Positions 25,495 to 35,139 of a DNA stretch of 64,000 nt are shown here, piece after piece (positions within the stretch are counted from its first letter, which is position 1; each line of letters opens with the position of its first letter). The stretch covers positions 18,015-82,014 of the forward strand of contig NZ_JASHIC010000035.1 of NCBI RefSeq assembly GCF_030056705.1, written 5' to 3'. Source of the stretch: Flectobacillus longus (GTDB lineage: Bacteria > Bacteroidota > Bacteroidia > Cytophagales > Spirosomataceae). The notes under the pieces are model-generated. The model was not told where the DNA came from and searched no databases. It saw only the letters and a program-made list of their open reading frames with translations. A program made the translations under genes and the position numbers.

Positions 25495-27030
25495 ATGAAA
25501 AAGATATTTAAGATAACCTTTTTGGGAATAGCGATAGGTTTGGGAATGACTGCTTGTAATACAAGTCTCGATCTAGCGCCTATTAGTAGCATCAGTGATG
25601 CTAATTATTGGAAAACAGCCGATCAATTCGATGCTTTTGTTTCAGGAATTCATTCTAGACTAAGAAGTCATAATGCCAATATTCAAGCCTTGGGCGAAAT
25701 GCGCTCTGATATATTTGGTACTGAAGCTAATAATGCCAGTACCTTCACGGGTGAGGCTACACAAGGCTTAGAAAGAATGTGGCAACATACCCTCGATTTA
25801 GACAATTCAGGCGTGAGCAATTTTGGAGGATTTTATACCAATATTGTGCAGTTGAATTTATTGATTAGTAAGTTAAATACGACCAATATTGTAAGTACTA
25901 CCAACAAGAATTACTATTTGGGAATAGCCTACGGAATGCGTGCCTATTATTACTTCCATTTGTATCGTACATGGGGAAGCGTAGTGATTCAGACTGAGCC
26001 AGTTTTGTCCATTGATATTGCCAACTTGGCGAAGGAGGCTTCTCCAGAATCAGCAGTGATGGATTTGATAAAATCAGATATTGATAAATCTATTGCTAGT
26101 TTTGGTAGCGATTATTCTTTCAGAAATAATAAAGGCTATTGGTCAAAAGCCGCTTCATTGATGCTCAAAGCAGAAGTATCATTATGGAATAGTCAAAGAG
26201 GTGGTGGCGTAGCCGATGCTACAACAGCATTGAATGCTTTGAACGAAATCAGAACCAATATCCCAAACCTTACGCTGTTGCCAAGTTTTAGCAATGTTTT
26301 TGCCTCAAATAATAAAGGTAATAACGAAATCATTTTTGCTATTCGCTATGTGTTGAATGAAGCAAGTATGGGTTTTGTATCAAGTAGCTTTGTTCCACAA
26401 ACAGGCTTGATTTCAAACTTTTATGACTTGAATGGCTCTCGCCAGTTCAACGTAAATGTTGACAACTGGAGTGGCTTATTGCGTGCCCCTGTGCGTATTG
26501 CCACATTCAAAAAATTTGATGAAGCTGATACTCGTCGTTTGTCTTCGATTCAGCCAGCTTTTGAGAAGCGTAGCACAGGTTTTGAGTTGGTGGGCTGTTT
26601 TACCAATAAATTCCAAGGCGAGCAAAATGCAGGCTCACGTGTATATACCAACGATTATCCGATTTATCGTTTTGCTGATTTGTTGTTACTTACTGCCGAA
26701 GCGAAAATACTGTTAGGTCAAGATCCTTCTACCGAAATCAATCAGGTGCGTGCAAGAGCTTTTGGGGCTAATTATGTGGCTAGTAAATATGGCTTTCCGA
26801 ATCAAGCCAGAGATAAAGACCCTAAAAATGCTATCTTAGATGAGCGTTTGTTTGAGTTTATTTTTGAAGGAAAACGTTGGTACGACCTTCGTAGATTTGG
26901 CAATAGTTATGTTTTTGCCAATACGACTTTATCAAGCAACGAAGCTTACAAAGTGCTATGGCCAATCGACCGTAACTCATTGACAAATAACCGTTCGTTG
27001 GTACAAACAACGGGGTATCCAAGCTTTTAA
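25495..27030 (+). CDS. SusD/RagB-family glycan-binding lipoprotein
   Basis: The 511-residue protein starts MKKIFKITFLGIAIGLGMTA followed by CNTSLDLAP, a lipoprotein signal with the acceptor cysteine at residue 21. SusD hallmarks are DANYWKTADQFDAFVSGIHS, the TPR-like YGMRAYYYFHLYRTWGSVV, the RFADLLLLTAEAKILLG segment and the C-terminal LDERLFEFIFEGKRWYDLRR. It sits 18 bp after susC as a surface partner that caps the transporter. Downstream a stem-loop separates the pair from the catabolic genes. Confidence 0.94.
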   Translation: MKKIFKITFLGIAIGLGMTACNTSLDLAPISSISDANYWKTADQFDAFVSGIHSRLRSHNANIQALGEMRSDIFGTEANNASTFTGEATQGLERMWQHTLDLDNSGVSNFGGFYTNIVQLNLLISKLNTTNIVSTTNKNYYLGIAYGMRAYYYFHLYRTWGSVVIQTEPVLSIDIANLAKEASPESAVMDLIKSDIDKSIASFGSDYSFRNNKGYWSKAASLMLKAEVSLWNSQRGGGVADATTALNALNEIRTNIPNLTLLPSFSNVFASNNKGNNEIIFAIRYVLNEASMGFVSSSFVPQTGLISNFYDLNGSRQFNVNVDNWSGLLRAPVRIATFKKFDEADTRRLSSIQPAFEKRSTGFELVGCFTNKFQGEQNAGSRVYTNDYPIYRFADLLLLTAEAKILLGQDPSTEINQVRARAFGANYVASKYGFPNQARDKDPKNAILDERLFEFIFEGKRWYDLRRFGNSYVFANTTLSSNEAYKVLWPIDRNSLTNNRSLVQTTGYPSF

Positions 27031-27052
27031 TTTGAATTAAGAAAACTATAAA

Positions 27053-27114
27053 AAAGGCAATTATAGAGGTACAAGTGAAAAGATTTTAGAGTAAAACTGT
27101 ACCTCTATGCCTTT
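27053..27114 (+). terminator. Stem-loop between susD and nanA
   Basis: Arms AAAGGC (27053-27058) plus ATAGAGGTAC (27063-27072) pair with GTACCTCTAT (27099-27108) plus GCCTTT (27109-27114), leaving a 4-base bulge and a 26-base loop. No strong T tract follows. It looks like an intra-operon attenuator or RNA-stabilising hairpin that would favour susCD mRNA over downstream genes. Confidence 0.55.
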
Positions 27115-27143
27115 GATTCATTGTCCCTAAAATAAATAATATT

Positions 27144-28073
27144 ATGAAAATAGCTCATCTTCAAGGACTTATTGCTGCTCCTTTTACTCCTATGCACTCA
27201 AATGGAAGTTTGCATCTGGAATTGATTGAAGAATATTACCATTTGCTCAAATCCAATGGTGTGACAGGTGCCTTCATTTGTGGCTCAACTGGCGAAGGGG
27301 TTTCGTTGACGCATACCGAAAAACGAGCGGTTGCTCAGGCTTGGGCGAACGCAACTTTAGGTGATCCAGATTTTAAAGTAATGCTTTTTTTGGGCGGTAC
27401 AAGTATTGCCGATTGTAAAGAGTTGGCGCTATATGCTCAAGAATTAGGCTTGTATGCTATTTCGTTTACTTCGCCCTTTTATTTTAAACCAAGTTCTGTA
27501 GAAAAGCTTGCAGAGGTTTGTCAAGAAGTAGCTTCTGTAGTGCCCGAGATGCATTTTTACTATTACCATATTCCTGTGTTGACTGGCGTTAACTTTGCCA
27601 TGTATGATTTGTTGAAAGCCATAGATGGAAAAGTACCCAATTTTGCAGGAATCAAATATACGCATGAGGATTTCATGGATTATCAGTCGTGTTTAGAATT
27701 TCAAAGCAGGAAATATGATATGCTTTGGGGACGCGATGAAAATATGCTGGCAGCTTTGAGTTTAGGTGCAAAAGGTGCTGTAGGAAGTACCTTCAACTAT
27801 GCTGCACCTTTGTACCATGATTTGATTGAGGCTTTTGACAAAAATGATTTACCTAAAGCCAGAGCCTTACAAATGCAATCTATCGAAATGATTCGTTTGT
27901 TGGGCAAATATGGGGGAATCGCAACAGGAAAAGCTTACATGAAATTGGTTGATTTAGATTGTGGAATGTTTAGATTACCCGTTAGAAATATGACAGATAC
28001 TCAATTCGAACTTTTCAAGAAGGATGTCGAAGCATTGAATTTCTCTGTATTTTGTTCAAAAATGCACGCTTAA
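27144..28073 (+). CDS. nanA: N-acetylneuraminate lyase
   Basis: Cleaves N-acetylneuraminate to N-acetylmannosamine plus pyruvate by a Schiff-base aldolase mechanism in the cytoplasm. The 309-residue DapA-superfamily protein has the CGSTGEGVSLT carboxylate-binding motif (residues 46-56), the catalytic tyrosine in YYHIPVLTG (Y141) and the Schiff-base lysine in AGIKYTHEDF (K171), the last being the sialate-lyase signature rather than the dihydrodipicolinate-synthase one. It is the first catabolic gene after susCD. Confidence 0.93.
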   Translation: MKIAHLQGLIAAPFTPMHSNGSLHLELIEEYYHLLKSNGVTGAFICGSTGEGVSLTHTEKRAVAQAWANATLGDPDFKVMLFLGGTSIADCKELALYAQELGLYAISFTSPFYFKPSSVEKLAEVCQEVASVVPEMHFYYYHIPVLTGVNFAMYDLLKAIDGKVPNFAGIKYTHEDFMDYQSCLEFQSRKYDMLWGRDENMLAALSLGAKGAVGSTFNYAAPLYHDLIEAFDKNDLPKARALQMQSIEMIRLLGKYGGIATGKAYMKLVDLDCGMFRLPVRNMTDTQFELFKKDVEALNFSVFCSKMHA

Positions 28074-28076
28074 ATT

Positions 28077-29219
28077 ATGAAAAATTTACTTATGTCTACG
28101 ATTATTTCTTGTATGGGATATAGCAATGATATGTTGAATGATGTACAGCCTCAAATTCAGTGGTCGGTATTGCATTCATTGCCAGTGGCCAATGGACATA
28201 CCAAACAAGCGGGTTTGGCTGGCCCAATCGTTGGTGTATCTCAAAATGTGTTGATGATAGCTGGTGGAGCTAATTTTGAAGATGCTTTGCCTTGGGAGGG
28301 TGGAAAAAAGAAGTATTTCGATGACATTTATGTATTACACAAAGATACTAATAAGGCGCTTTTCTGGCATTCTCAAACTTTTCGACTGCCTCAAAAAATG
28401 GCTTATACAACCACCGTTCAGTCTTCTCAAGGGCTGATTTGTATCGGTGGCGAAGACCAAGAAGGTTATCGAAAAGATGTTTTTATTCTGAAATGGAATC
28501 CACAGAAGGAACAACCAGCCATAGAATCTTTGCCTGATTTACCTCAAGGCATTAGTAATGCGGCAGCCACCATTGTTCATGATTCGGATATATACTTGGC
28601 TGGTGGCGAAACCCAATCGGGTGTTTCGAGTCAATTACTCAAGTTGGATTTGAAACATATATCACTTGGTTGGCAACTCGTTGCAGCGCTTCCTGTGCAT
28701 CTTTCACATTCTTTACTGTTTAATCTCAACCATCAATTATATCTAGTTGGCGGACGCCAAAGGCAAGCCAATGGCATAAGCGACTTTTACGATTCTTGCT
28801 ATTCTTTTGATAGTGATAAAAAAGCTTGGACTGCACAAAAATCTTTGCCTTATGCTATTTCGGCAGGAACTGGGGTTGTGGTAGGCAAAAATCAATGTAT
28901 GTTATTTGGTGGAGATAAGGGCGAAACTTTTCATCAGGTAGAAATTTTGTTGGCACAAATCGCCCAAGAATCTGACCCTGAGAAGAAGACTAAACTCATT
29001 GCGCAGAAAAATATTTTACAGGTCAATCACCCAGGTTTTAGTCGCGAAATATTACTTTTTGATTCCCAGAAAAATACATGGAAAAAGCTTGGCAATATTC
29101 CTTTTTCTGTGCCAGTAACCACTACGGCTATTACTTGGGATAACAAAGTCATTATTCCTTCAGGCGAAATAAAAGCAGGAGTAAGAAGTGTAGAAATATT
29201 AGTAGGAGAAATCAAATAG
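28077..29219 (+). CDS. nanM: Kelch-type N-acetylneuraminate mutarotase (cyclically permuted)
   Basis: The 380-residue protein is a six-bladed kelch propeller of the cyclically permuted mutarotase type: PIVGVSQNVLMIAGGANFED, QSSQGLICIGGEDQEGYRKD, DIYLAGGETQSGVSSQL, HQLYLVGGRQRQANGISDFY and KNQCMLFGGDKGETFHQVE are blade repeats. NanM speeds interconversion of alpha- and beta-sialic acid. The start MKNLLMSTIISCMGYSN suggests a short lipoprotein signal with lipobox IISC, placing it in the periplasm. It begins 3 bp after the nanA stop, so it is tightly coupled. Confidence 0.88.
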   Translation: MKNLLMSTIISCMGYSNDMLNDVQPQIQWSVLHSLPVANGHTKQAGLAGPIVGVSQNVLMIAGGANFEDALPWEGGKKKYFDDIYVLHKDTNKALFWHSQTFRLPQKMAYTTTVQSSQGLICIGGEDQEGYRKDVFILKWNPQKEQPAIESLPDLPQGISNAAATIVHDSDIYLAGGETQSGVSSQLLKLDLKHISLGWQLVAALPVHLSHSLLFNLNHQLYLVGGRQRQANGISDFYDSCYSFDSDKKAWTAQKSLPYAISAGTGVVVGKNQCMLFGGDKGETFHQVEILLAQIAQESDPEKKTKLIAQKNILQVNHPGFSREILLFDSQKNTWKKLGNIPFSVPVTTTAITWDNKVIIPSGEIKAGVRSVEILVGEIK

Positions 29220-29482
29220 GGTTTTAGAAGAGGTATTTGTTAGTGATGAGTTGTGAATTGTGGGTTTAAGATTAATACTGTAAGAGAGTTGAGCTTTATC
29301 ATTAAAATAAAATTGGTGTAGCGGTAACTCTTGCAGTTACCTCATTCAAAATATAAAATATTTGTAAACAAAAGTTTACGCAAAGAACTCAGCACTCATA
29401 CTTAATTCGTTTGTTCAGTTTTTTATAAAACATAATACCGAGGTTGATATTCGCAATCAAAAATCCAAAATCAATAATCAAA
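29220..29482. other. Non-coding gap within the sialate operon
   Basis: 263 bp without a recognised gene. It holds fragments of the dispersed spacer repeat (TGAGTTGTGAATTGTGGG near 29246 and ACTCAGCACTCATACTTA near 29387) and a small inverted repeat GGTAAC...GTTACC at 29323-29341. No strong promoter was seen. Confidence 0.5.
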
Positions 29483-30703
29483 ATGTTATCGAATTCCAAA
29501 AACTATAAATGGCTTGTTGTAGCGCTACTTTGGGTGGTGGCATTGCTCAATTACCTCGATCGACAGATGCTTTCGACCATGAAAGCAAGTATGCAGGTAT
29601 CGATTGTTGAGCTTCAGACTGCTACAAATTTTGGGCAATTAATGGCCATTTTTCTTTGGATATATGGGCTTATGAGTCCTATCTCAGGATTGGCTGCCGA
29701 TCGTATCAATCGCAAATGGATTATTGTCAGTAGTTTGTTTGTATGGTCTGCTGTGACATTATTGATGGGTTATGCTCAAAATTTTCCTCAATTGTTGGCT
29801 CTTCGGGCATTGATGGGCTTTAGCGAATCGTTGTACATTCCTGCCGCTTTGTCGCTTATCGCAGATTATCATGATTCTAAAAGCCGTTCAATTGCCATTG
29901 GCATTCACATGACGGGCTTGTATATAGGTCAATCGCTTGGTGGATTTGGAGCAACGATTGCGGCATCTTTTTCATGGCAGGCAACTTTTCAACTATTTGG
30001 TTTTGTCGGTGTGGGATACGCCCTTTTACTAATAGTTTTATTAAAAGAAAATCGAAAAAAAGTAGAAGATAGTAGTATTGAATTGTCAGAAAATCAGATA
30101 GTTAATAATTTGAAAAGCTTGTTTGGGAATACCGCTTTTATCTTGTTATTACTTTATTTTACGATTCCTAGCTTGTCAGGCTGGGGTATCAAAAATTGGC
30201 TTCCTACGCTATTTTCTCAAAGTCTCCATATTGATATGGCTCAGGCTGGTCCGTTGTCTACCATCACCATGGCTTTTTCCTCTTTGGTTGGCGTTCTTGC
30301 AGGGGGATATTTATCTGACCGCTGGATACAAACACATATTCGAGGACGAATTTTTGTGAGCACCATTGGTTTGGGGCTCACGATTCCTGCCTTATTTTTA
30401 CTCGGTTTTGGTACAGAAGTTTGGCATTTGGTAGGAGCTGCTATCTGTTTTGGATTAGGATATGGCATGTTCGATGCCAACAATATGCCTATTCTTTGTC
30501 AAATCGTTTCCGAAAAACAACGCGGTACTGCCTACGGACTTATGAATATGTGTGGGGTATTCGCAGGGGCATTGATTACCAATATTCTAGGAAAATCTAC
30601 CGACCAAGGAAATCTAGGATATGATTTAGCGAGTTTGGGAGGCTTAGTTTTTATCGCTTTAGGGATTTTTCTAGCATTAATAAAGCCCAAAATAGCAAAG
30701 TGA
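29483..30703 (+). CDS. nanT: MFS transporter, probable inner-membrane sialic acid permease
   Basis: From the ATG at 29483 the product is 406 residues with about 12 predicted membrane segments. LNYLDRQMLSTM in the first helix, GLAADRINRKW between helices 2 and 3 (the MFS loop motif) and GGYLSDRWI at the matching C-terminal position are typical of the anion:cation symporter group. An earlier in-frame ATG at 29444 adds an unlikely N-terminal tail. In Bacteroides a NanT of this family imports sialate beside the NanA-epimerase pair, so that substrate is inferred from context. Confidence 0.85.
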   Translation: MLSNSKNYKWLVVALLWVVALLNYLDRQMLSTMKASMQVSIVELQTATNFGQLMAIFLWIYGLMSPISGLAADRINRKWIIVSSLFVWSAVTLLMGYAQNFPQLLALRALMGFSESLYIPAALSLIADYHDSKSRSIAIGIHMTGLYIGQSLGGFGATIAASFSWQATFQLFGFVGVGYALLLIVLLKENRKKVEDSSIELSENQIVNNLKSLFGNTAFILLLLYFTIPSLSGWGIKNWLPTLFSQSLHIDMAQAGPLSTITMAFSSLVGVLAGGYLSDRWIQTHIRGRIFVSTIGLGLTIPALFLLGFGTEVWHLVGAAICFGLGYGMFDANNMPILCQIVSEKQRGTAYGLMNMCGVFAGALITNILGKSTDQGNLGYDLASLGGLVFIALGIFLALIKPKIAK

Positions 30704-30722
30704 AAATTGGATAGTTATGGAC

Positions 30723-30785
30723 AAAGGGAAGAGCGATTGATTACCTGATGTGTACATGCTTCATCAAGGTAAGGGCTCTCCCTTT
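30723..30785 (+). terminator. Intra-operon hairpin between transporter and epimerase genes
   Basis: An imperfect stem pairs AAAGGGAAGAGC (30723-30734) with GCTCTCCCTTTT (30775-30786), and inside it TTACCTGATG (30741-30750) with CATCAAGGTAA (30762-30772). T-rich sequence follows. It may attenuate or process the transcript rather than stop it fully. Confidence 0.5.
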
Positions 30786-30817
30786 TCTTTCAATTTCTAA
30801 AAAATATACAATCCAAA

Positions 30818-32002
30818 ATGAACATCCAACAACTTACATCATTAAGAGATTTTTATAAAAAACAATTACTAGAAGATACCATACCCTTTTGGTTTCCTCG
30901 AAGTATAGATTGGGAATATGGCGGTTATCTGCTCATGAGAGACCAAGATGGTTCGCTCATTGATGACGATAAAGCCGTTTGGATTCAGGGAAGAGCGGCT
31001 TGGACACTTTCGACTTTGGTAAATACTTTTGGCGAAAATGAAATGTGGCTCAATGGTGCCAAAAATGGGATAGATTTTCTGAACAAACATTGCTTTGATA
31101 CCGACGGACAGATGTTTTTTCATGTAACTCGGCAAGGTGAAGGTATTAGAAAACGTCGTTACTATTTCTCTGAAACTTTTGCTGTAATTGCTCACGCTGC
31201 CTATGCCAAAGCATCGGGTGATGAGGCTGCGGCTCAAAAAGCTCGTGAGTTATTTGGTAAATGTTTGGAGTACGCCACCAATCCAACCTTACTACCAGCA
31301 AAGTTTACGAATACGCGTCCAACACGAGGTATAGGTGTACCGATGATTATGATGAATACCGCCCAGCAACTTCGTGAAACCATTGGTGATGAACGCTGTG
31401 ATGTTTGGATTGAAACTTGGATTCAGCAAATAGAACAGTATTTTGTCAAAGACGATATTCGCTGTGTGATGGAAAGTGTGGCGCTCGATGGCAGTATTAT
31501 CGACCATATCGACGGGCGTACTCTCAACCCTGGACATGCAATTGAAGGCGCTTGGTTTATTTTGCACGAAGCTCAATATCGTAACAACGACCCACATCTG
31601 ATTGAATTAGGTTGTAAAATGCTCGATTATATGTGGGAAAGAGGTTGGGATAAAGAACATGGTGGTATTTTGTATTTTAGAGATGTTTACGACAAACCTG
31701 TACAAGAATATTGGCAAGATATGAAGTTTTGGTGGCCACATAACGAAACCATTATTGCTACTTTATTGGCTTACTTGATGACAGGAAATGAAAAATACGC
31801 CCAGTGGCACCAAATGGTACATGATTATGCCTATAAGCACTTTTATGACCCTGTTAATGGTGAATGGTATGGGTATTTACACCGTGATGGAAGTCTTGCG
31901 CAAACTGCCAAGGGTAATTTGTTTAAAGGGCCTTTTCATTTACCTCGCCAAGAATGGTATTGTTATAAAATTTTGAATGACTTTTTAGAAAAAAGAGGAT
32001 AG
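30818..32002 (+). CDS. N-acylglucosamine 2-epimerase (ManNAc to GlcNAc)
   Basis: The 394-residue protein is an (alpha/alpha)6-barrel epimerase of the AGE/renin-binding-protein family: FWFPRSIDWEYGGYLLMRDQ, KAVWIQGRAAWTLSTLVN, ESVALDGSIIDHIDGRTLNP with GHAIEGAWFILHEA (catalytic-type histidine), and KFWWPHNETIIATLLAYLMT with the second histidine. It should interconvert N-acetylmannosamine and N-acetylglucosamine, sparing ATP compared with the NanE/NanK route. This lyase-epimerase-hexokinase pathway is established in Bacteroides. No kinase gene was found here; a chromosomal one is presumably used. Confidence 0.92.
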   Translation: MNIQQLTSLRDFYKKQLLEDTIPFWFPRSIDWEYGGYLLMRDQDGSLIDDDKAVWIQGRAAWTLSTLVNTFGENEMWLNGAKNGIDFLNKHCFDTDGQMFFHVTRQGEGIRKRRYYFSETFAVIAHAAYAKASGDEAAAQKARELFGKCLEYATNPTLLPAKFTNTRPTRGIGVPMIMMNTAQQLRETIGDERCDVWIETWIQQIEQYFVKDDIRCVMESVALDGSIIDHIDGRTLNPGHAIEGAWFILHEAQYRNNDPHLIELGCKMLDYMWERGWDKEHGGILYFRDVYDKPVQEYWQDMKFWWPHNETIIATLLAYLMTGNEKYAQWHQMVHDYAYKHFYDPVNGEWYGYLHRDGSLAQTAKGNLFKGPFHLPRQEWYCYKILNDFLEKRG

Positions 32003-32032
32003 AAAATCAGCGTTAGATTTTTAAATATAACT

Positions 32033-33187
32033 ATGAAAAAAATACTAGTAATCATTCTAAGTGTCTTGTTGACAAGCCAGTTGTGGGCACAAGTGCCTGT
32101 TTTTACCTCAGGACAAGAGGGACATAAGTCTTTTAGAATACCTGCCATAATCGGTTTACCTTCGGGCGAATTATTGGCTTTTGCCGAGGGAAGAGTCAAC
32201 GGAAGTGGCGATTTTGGCGATATTAATATTGTCCTGAAACGTAGCAAAGACCAAGGAAAAACATGGGGCAATATCGAAGTTGCTATCAATTATGATTCTC
32301 TTCAGGCGGGCAATCCAGCGCCAGTCGTTGACCTTACCGACCCAAAGTATCCGCAAGGGCGTATTTTCTTGTTTTACAATACTGGAAATAACCACGAAGG
32401 AGAAATTCGAAAAGGACATGGAATTAGAGAAGTTTGGTATGTGACATCTGTAGACGCAGGGCATACGTGGTCGAAGCCCCAGAATATCACCACGCAAGTA
32501 CATAGACCTAACCAACCGAAGATTAATCCAGCCTATCAGTTTCAGGAAGATTGGCGTTCGTATGCCAATACGCCTGGGCATGCTACGCAGTTTTTGAAAG
32601 GCAAATACAAAGGGCGTATCTATGTGGCTGCCAATCACTCGCAGGGCGAACCACAGGCTCATTTTGTAGATTATTTTGCACACGGATTTTATAGCGATGA
32701 TCACGGAAAAACCTTTCATTTGAGCGAAACCATCAACATCGCAGGAGGTAATGAAGCTACAGCAGCGCCATTGTCAGGCAATAAATTGATGTTTAATGCT
32801 CGTAATCAAAAAGGAGATATTCGTCAGCGAATTGTAGCGATTAGTAACGATGGCGGACAACATTGGCACGATACCTATTTTGACCCCAACCTTCCAGATC
32901 CTGTATGTCAAGGAAGTATTCTGAGTTTTACAGAAGGTAAAAAGACGATTCTTGCTTTTTGTAATGCCGCAGATACCAAAAATAGAGATAACCTCACTTT
33001 AAGAATTAGTTATGACGAAGGAAAAACGTGGGTGAAAAGTTGGGTCATAGACAAAGCAGAAGAAGGACATACACGTGACAATGCCGCCTATTCGGATATT
33101 GTACAAGTAGGAAAAGACCAGATTGGAATTTTGTACGAAAAAGACAATTACAAACAAATCATTTTTCATACCGTGTCATGGAAGTAA
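32033..33187 (+). CDS. nanH: Exo-alpha-sialidase (GH33)
   Basis: The 384-residue secreted or periplasmic enzyme starts with a signal peptide, MKKILVIILSVLLTSQLWAQ. The FRIP motif (residues 34-37, FRIPAIIGLPSGELLAFAEG) supplies the first arginine of the carboxylate-binding triad. Five Asp boxes follow: SKDQGKTWG, SVDAGHTWS, SDDHGKTFH, SNDGGQHWH and SYDEGKTWV. GSGDFGDIN carries the acid/base-type aspartate. It removes terminal sialic acids from glycoconjugates, feeding the rest of the locus. The 3' end overlaps the next gene by 10 bp. Confidence 0.94.
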   Translation: MKKILVIILSVLLTSQLWAQVPVFTSGQEGHKSFRIPAIIGLPSGELLAFAEGRVNGSGDFGDINIVLKRSKDQGKTWGNIEVAINYDSLQAGNPAPVVDLTDPKYPQGRIFLFYNTGNNHEGEIRKGHGIREVWYVTSVDAGHTWSKPQNITTQVHRPNQPKINPAYQFQEDWRSYANTPGHATQFLKGKYKGRIYVAANHSQGEPQAHFVDYFAHGFYSDDHGKTFHLSETINIAGGNEATAAPLSGNKLMFNARNQKGDIRQRIVAISNDGGQHWHDTYFDPNLPDPVCQGSILSFTEGKKTILAFCNAADTKNRDNLTLRISYDEGKTWVKSWVIDKAEEGHTRDNAAYSDIVQVGKDQIGILYEKDNYKQIIFHTVSWK

Positions 33188-35133
33188 AAGTGTTAATGGT
33201 AGGTTTGTTGACGTTTTTGAGCCATTTTTTTGCTTTGAGTCAAACACCACAGTATCCAAGTTTGCTTCCTTTGCCCAAACAATTGACTTGGACATCACAA
33301 GCATTTGACTTGACTCAGGCAAAGGCTATTTATTACAATGATAGACGTTTAAAATCCGAAGCAATTTTTTTACAAAAACAGCTTTCAAAAAAGGGATATA
33401 AGCTAAAAGTTCTTTTTCAAAAAAATGCTCCTCAGCATGGTATTAGTCTGAATATTATTCGAGTAGTTTCTGAACATTTACCTGAAGAAGCTTATCAACT
33501 TGACGTATTTTCTCAAAAAGTGATGCTAAAAGCTAATACCTCGCACGGGATTTTTAATGGTATACAAACCTTTTTACAGCTACAAAAAAACAAGGAGATT
33601 CAGGGTTGTTCTATCAAGGACAGCCCAGCTTTTGCATGGCGAGGCTATTTGGTAGATGTTGGTCGTAACTATCAATCTATGTCACAGCTGAAAGAGCAAA
33701 TCGACGTGATGGCCAGTTATAAGCTCAACGTTTTTCATTTTCATCTAACCGAAGATGTGGCTTGGAGATTAGAGATAAAAAAGTATCCCCAACTTACCGA
33801 TGCCAATACGATGTTGCGTCAAAAAGGGAAATTTTATCGTATTTCTGACATGATTCAATTGATAGATTATTGTAAAGAACGACATATAGAATTTGTTCCT
33901 GAAATAGATATGCCAGGTCATAGTCAGGCATTTGAACGAGCGATGGGAGTATCGATGCAAAGCAAAGAAGGGGTACAAATCGTCAAAGAAATTATCAAAG
34001 AGGTTTGTCAAACTTATCCGATTAAGTATTTGCATATTGGGGGCGACGAGGTAAAAATCACCAATCAAGACTTTTTGCCAGAAATGACTCAATATGTCAA
34101 AAGTTTTGGAAAAAAAGTAATTGGCTGGTCGCCTGGGGGGAATTTACCCCAAAATACTATCAGACAATTATGGATGGGACACGAGTCTATTCCTGAGGGA
34201 GAAGTTTATATCGATTCTCGACATTTGTATATCAATCACATAGACCCGCTGGAGGTTGTAACAGCACTTTTTCAACGAAATATTGGCGATCGTTTACAAT
34301 CAGACCAGCAGGTAATAGGCGCCACTTTGTGTCTGTGGCATGATAGAAATATTCGCCAAGAAAAAGATTTATTGACCATGAATGCCGTATATCCTAGTAT
34401 GTTAGCTTTTTCGGAACGAACGTGGGTAGGAGGGGGACAAACACAATGGGTGACTAACATCGATGTGAAAGAGGTAGATGCTATTGCTAAATTTGACAAT
34501 TTTGAAAAAAGATTACTTACACAAAAAGCACAAAATTTTCGAGATAAACCTTTCACCTATCACCCACAAGGGCATATTCGTTGGCAATTATTTGGTCCAT
34601 TTTTTAATCAAGGAAAACTTGATAGCACTTTTGTTCCAGAACAGACTAATTTTCTAAATCATAACCCAATACCTAATCAAGAAGCACTAGGCGGTACGGT
34701 CGTTTTACGGCATTGGTGGTCGCCCGTTGTAAAAGGCGTATTATCTAATCCACAAGAAAACACCACTTGGTATGCTATCCAAAAAATCTGGATGCCTACC
34801 GATACCACTGCCTATTGCTGGATAGGATTCAATAATATTTCTAGGTCGATGGCTACCAATGTTCCGCCTTTGTCTCAATGGGATACTCGTGCAAGTAAAG
34901 TTTGGGTCAATGATCAACTCATACAAGCTCCTTTATGGACGAATGCAGGGCAAAAACCTACATTGGAACAGCCCCTAACAGACGAAGGATATGAGTATCG
35001 CCAACCGATTAGGATTCAACTACATAAAGGCTGGAACGAAATAAAAGTTAAAGCTCCTGTAGGTACTTTCAAAGGAAGCGATTGGCAAAACCCCGTGAAA
35101 TGGATGTTTACAGTTTTGCCATTTTTTGAATAA
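33178..35133 (+). CDS. Beta-N-acetylhexosaminidase (GH20)
   Basis: The 651-residue enzyme begins with a signal peptide (MEVKVLMVGLLTFLSHFFAL). Residues about 25-148 form the GH20b N-terminal domain. The catalytic barrel starts at FAWRGYLVDVGRNYQSMSQL and carries VFHFHLTEDVAWRLEI, VPEIDMPGHSQAF and the Asp-Glu catalytic pair in HIGGDEVKI (D290-E291), as needed for substrate-assisted catalysis. The last 150 residues are an unrecognised, probably jelly-roll, region. It would trim GlcNAc or GalNAc exposed after desialylation. The start lies inside the sialidase gene's last codons, suggesting coupling. Confidence 0.92.
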   Translation: MEVKVLMVGLLTFLSHFFALSQTPQYPSLLPLPKQLTWTSQAFDLTQAKAIYYNDRRLKSEAIFLQKQLSKKGYKLKVLFQKNAPQHGISLNIIRVVSEHLPEEAYQLDVFSQKVMLKANTSHGIFNGIQTFLQLQKNKEIQGCSIKDSPAFAWRGYLVDVGRNYQSMSQLKEQIDVMASYKLNVFHFHLTEDVAWRLEIKKYPQLTDANTMLRQKGKFYRISDMIQLIDYCKERHIEFVPEIDMPGHSQAFERAMGVSMQSKEGVQIVKEIIKEVCQTYPIKYLHIGGDEVKITNQDFLPEMTQYVKSFGKKVIGWSPGGNLPQNTIRQLWMGHESIPEGEVYIDSRHLYINHIDPLEVVTALFQRNIGDRLQSDQQVIGATLCLWHDRNIRQEKDLLTMNAVYPSMLAFSERTWVGGGQTQWVTNIDVKEVDAIAKFDNFEKRLLTQKAQNFRDKPFTYHPQGHIRWQLFGPFFNQGKLDSTFVPEQTNFLNHNPIPNQEALGGTVVLRHWWSPVVKGVLSNPQENTTWYAIQKIWMPTDTTAYCWIGFNNISRSMATNVPPLSQWDTRASKVWVNDQLIQAPLWTNAGQKPTLEQPLTDEGYEYRQPIRIQLHKGWNEIKVKAPVGTFKGSDWQNPVKWMFTVLPFFE

Positions 35134-35139
35134 GCAATT

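Noticed and set aside
32171..32719. Minus-strand open frame of 182 codons
   Set aside because: It is antisense to the sialidase gene, whose Asp boxes and FRIP motif are unmistakable.
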